From contig NZ_FQVC01000006.1 of assembly GCF_900128975.1 (NCBI RefSeq), forward strand, positions 124,001-188,000: a stretch of DNA of 64,000 nucleotides, in the 5' to 3' direction. Origin of the DNA: Devosia limi DSM 17137. Its GTDB lineage: Bacteria; Pseudomonadota; Alphaproteobacteria; Rhizobiales; Devosiaceae. The notes below the pieces were generated by a model, which was not told the DNA's origin, made no database searches, and saw only the letters and a list, made by a program, of their open reading frames with translations. Position numbers and translations under genes: made by a program. Shown here one piece after another: positions 62,075 through 64,000 of the stretch; the stretch's first letter is position 1; every line of letters starts with the position of its first letter.

Positions 62075-63079
62075 TCAGGCCAGCCGGGCGACCGAGCTGC
62101 GCACCTGCAGGGTCGCAGCCAGCACAATGCTCTCCGGCAGTTCTGCTGAACCTTGAATGCGGGACATCAGGCGGGCCCATGTCCTGTCTGCGATCTGATC
62201 TATCGGCTGGCGAACCGCCGTCAGCGGCACCTTGCGCGCCGTCATCCAGGTGTAATCGTCGAAGCCGATCAGCGAGATGGCATCGGGTATTTCGAGGGAC
62301 CCGCGCGCCAGGGCTGACAGCGCCGCAAGCGTGGTCACGTTGGTCATCGCGATAATGGCGGTCGGGTGCTGGTTGGCATTGAGCCACTCGCCCAGAATCT
62401 CGGCGCCGGACTCGTGGTTGATACCAACCTCGATGACCCGCGGCGCCGGCACCCCACGGGCCGCGCAACAATCCGCCACGCCGCGGATACGATCCTGAAT
62501 CGGGCGGAAGGCGCTGACCGAGGACGCAATGGCAATGGAGCGGTGCCCACAGTCGAGCAGATGCTGCGCCGCTTCCCAGCCTGCTGCGTGGTTGTCCACG
62601 GTAACCGTGTCGACCGCCAGATCATCTTGCCCAACACGGTCGACAAGGATGATCGGCAGATTGGCGAATTCGCGCCGCAACAACTGCGGCACAGTATTGG
62701 TTGCCGGCACTGCGATAATGCCCGAAGGGCGCCAGCCCATCAGTGCATCGAGACGCGCAGCCTCTACCGCCTCGTCATCCTGCGACGACACAACGATGAC
62801 CTGATAGGCGACTGCGGCAGCCAATTGCTCGATGCGCGACACCAGCGAGGTGAAGAACGTATCGTTGAAATTGGGAACCAGCACACCGACGACCTGGGCA
62901 CGGCCAGACTTGAGCTGTGAGGCCGCCCGATCCACCTGATACGACAATGCCCGGGCCGCATCGTTCACCCGCGCCGATAGTTCCGGGGTGACGACCTTGC
63001 GCCCCGAAAACACATTGGAGACGGTCGCAATAGAGACGCCTGCCATTTCGGCGACCTCCCTGATTGTGACTTTCGACAT
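62075..63079 (-). CDS. LacI family transcriptional regulator
   Basis: Repressor of 334 residues. The LacI helix-turn-helix VTIREVAEMAGVSIATVSNV is at 4-23 and the hinge helix with DRAASQLKSG near 52-61; the rest is the periplasmic-binding-like effector domain. The ATG at 63079 is the normal family start; an in-frame GTG at 63106 would add nine residues and overlap an operator. It is the first gene of the ribitol-type operon, behind two matched AAACGTTT sites, so it very likely represses the operon and itself until the inducer is present. Confidence 0.93.
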   Translation of the reverse strand: MSKVTIREVAEMAGVSIATVSNVFSGRKVVTPELSARVNDAARALSYQVDRAASQLKSGRAQVVGVLVPNFNDTFFTSLVSRIEQLAAAVAYQVIVVSSQDDEAVEAARLDALMGWRPSGIIAVPATNTVPQLLRREFANLPIILVDRVGQDDLAVDTVTVDNHAAGWEAAQHLLDCGHRSIAIASSVSAFRPIQDRIRGVADCCAARGVPAPRVIEVGINHESGAEILGEWLNANQHPTAIIAMTNVTTLAALSALARGSLEIPDAISLIGFDDYTWMTARKVPLTAVRQPIDQIADRTWARLMSRIQGSAELPESIVLAATLQVRSSVARLA

Positions 63080-63090
63080 TCGCGCCGCCC

Positions 63091-63123
63091 GAGTTAAACG
63101 TTTCACTGTGAGTTAAACGTTTA
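63091..63123. promoter_or_regulatory. Tandem LacI-type operators (two GAGTTAAACGTTT copies)
   Basis: The 13-base sequence GAGTTAAACGTTT occurs at 63091-63103 and again at 63110-63122. Each has the palindromic core AAACGTTT with a central CG, the hallmark of LacI-family sites; the second extends to TAAACGTTTA. Core centres are 19 bp apart, about two helical turns, so two dimers could bind side by side. They lie just upstream of the LacI gene and across its predicted -10 box. Confidence 0.8.
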
Positions 63124-63146
63124 TCTGCGCGATATCATGGTGTCAA
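63118..63146 (-). promoter_or_regulatory. Promoter of the ribitol-type operon
   Basis: Minus-strand TTGACA (63146-63141) is a perfect -35 box; after 17 bases TAAACG (63123-63118) is a fair -10 that lies inside the second operator. The start would be near 63111, with a leader of about 30 bases. Repression by blocking the -10 is the simple reading. Confidence 0.6.
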
Positions 63147-63393
63147 GGCGATCGGTGCCGAAACGCTTGGTCGCTTGCCGGATGTTGCTATCGATAGGCG
63201 GCGCGCCCGTTGCTGCAATAATTTGGGCCTCGGCTTCTGGCCCGTTTTTCGAGGGCGAAGCCGAAGGAACCTGGCCGATGCCTGACCGGCCAACAGGGTC
63301 GGGTCAGGGGCTCGAATTAGGCAATGTAGCCAGTTCTGAATGGAGCCGCGCCAACGGGCCGCCAGACAGCGTTCGCGTGGCGTCTTTGGACGC
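63147..63393. other. Intergenic region between partial gene and LacI-led operon
   Basis: I see no gene, repeat or clear terminator in this stretch. It lies between the stop of the saccharopine-dehydrogenase-like gene and the ribitol operon promoter. Confidence 0.4.
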
Positions 63394-64000
63394 TCAAAGA
63401 TCGTGAATGCTGCTTGCCCCAAGGTCGGCCAGCGCGGTGTGGTCGATGAAGCCGGACATGGGCAGGTCCCGGTTGGCCAGCCGGCCAATCAGGGCTGCCG
63501 CATAGCGGGAAGAGAGCTGCGCCAGGGCACTGCCACGATTGAGCGCCGGGCTCGCCTTCACGCATTTATAGAGCGACTTCTCCACCGGGCGACCATCGGG
63601 GGCAGTTCCCCGGGTCGTGATGTAGATGGTCACGACGTCATCCTCGATCCGCGTGAGGCTGGTTCCCAGCATTGAGCGCAGCAGGTCACGCCGATTGCAC
63701 AGGTTCAGATCGTGCAGCAGGAACTGCATGTAGTCGAGATGCCCCGGATAGCGCAGGGTCTTGAAGGTGAAATTCTTGATGCCGAGGCGCTGGAACGCAG
63801 CGACATCGCCGACGCCACCGGACGTGGTGAAGGCCTCGAGCGCCACGCCATCCAGCGTGAGAGTTTCGTGCTGTTCCATCGACGCGATTTCCTGAACGAG
63901 CCCACCCCGGAGTGCCAGGGCGGGATGCACATATTCGTCGATGGCGCTGTCGAGGTTCCAACTCACGCCATAGCCGAGCCGGTCCACCCGGAACCGGGGC
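63394..64000 (-). CDS. Saccharopine dehydrogenase-like protein, C-terminal part (cut by window edge)
   Basis: About 202 residues of a gene whose start lies beyond the window; the frame is open to base 64000. The segment has YGVSWNLDSAIDEYVHP, TTSGGVGDVAAF, FKTLRYPGHLDYMQFLL and a C-terminal half typical of the saccharopine dehydrogenase/lysine 6-dehydrogenase group (catalytic-domain end). It is an NAD(P)-dependent enzyme of lysine or related amino acid metabolism in known members. It reads toward the ribitol operon on the same strand but is separated from it by a promoter, so it is not part of it. Confidence 0.8.
   Translation of the reverse strand, partial: PRFRVDRLGYGVSWNLDSAIDEYVHPALALRGGLVQEIASMEQHETLTLDGVALEAFTTSGGVGDVAAFQRLGIKNFTFKTLRYPGHLDYMQFLLHDLNLCNRRDLLRSMLGTSLTRIEDDVVTIYITTRGTAPDGRPVEKSLYKCVKASPALNRGSALAQLSSRYAAALIGRLANRDLPMSGFIDHTALADLGASSIHDL

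Noticed and set aside
63147..63393. A small gene between the partial dehydrogenase gene and the LacI-led operon
   Set aside because: Open frames of about 90 codons exist but have no ribosome site, no motifs and run across the promoter and operators.

Overview
The window looks like chromosome of a GC-rich alphaproteobacterium of the Hyphomicrobiales, most likely near Devosia. That placement is an inference from base composition, the density of ABC-type uptake operons, the REP-like palindromes and the protein families; there is no rRNA or other marker gene to confirm it. I see no tRNA, rRNA, CRISPR array, prophage or complete insertion sequence. About 48 protein genes are supported, most of them on the minus strand in long, tightly overlapping operons.

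Layout. 1-236: a GC-extreme stretch with a 31-base C run and a 90-bp direct repeat, possibly misassembled. 237-4137: a minus-strand operon (RidA, SDR, D-threonine-aldolase-like PLP enzyme) divergent from an M81/MlrC-type metallopeptidase. 4294-12798: a sugar operon (Gfo/Idh/MocA dehydrogenase, two permeases, binding protein, MalK/UgpC-type ATPase, RpiR regulator, cytoplasmic GH20 hexosaminidase) with a TGTAAA-N3-TTTACA operator candidate ahead of it. 13222-14914: small NTF2-like protein plus MFS transporter. 15174-20964: oppBCDFA peptide uptake operon, followed by genes for a GAF protein, a TPR-GGDEF protein and a membrane-anchored alpha/beta hydrolase. 25115-34409: a second Opp/Dpp-type operon that carries a metallo-amidohydrolase, a SelA-like PLP enzyme, a RidA protein and an IclR regulator.

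34774-39188: a membrane protein, a copper cluster (DUF2946-like, YcnI, CopC-CopD fusion) and a Tim44-like protein. 39427-49779: one 3450-residue RTX/VCBS-type secreted adhesin, divergent from a FlaA1/CapD-type nucleotide-sugar dehydratase (50193-52076). 52303-52413: an IS3 orfA fragment. 52355-63079: a LacI-headed operon for a ribitol-like compound (ABC importer, FAD oxidoreductase, ribitol dehydrogenase, D-ribulokinase-like kinase, nucleoside hydrolase, FMN reductase). The window ends in a saccharopine-dehydrogenase-like gene that runs off the edge.

The theme is scavenging: four ABC importers, each with dedicated catabolic enzymes and its own local regulator or structured intergenic region. 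The best candidates for undescribed biology are: (i) the second Opp operon, where a ring/amide hydrolase, a PLP lyase and a RidA enamine deaminase suggest a complete pathway for an imported amide or amino compound; (ii) the ribitol operon, whose nucleoside-hydrolase and flavin-reductase genes suggest the substrate may be a ribityl or ribosyl conjugate; (iii) a flavin reductase whose C-terminus is now encoded by the antisense strand of an IS3 fragment.
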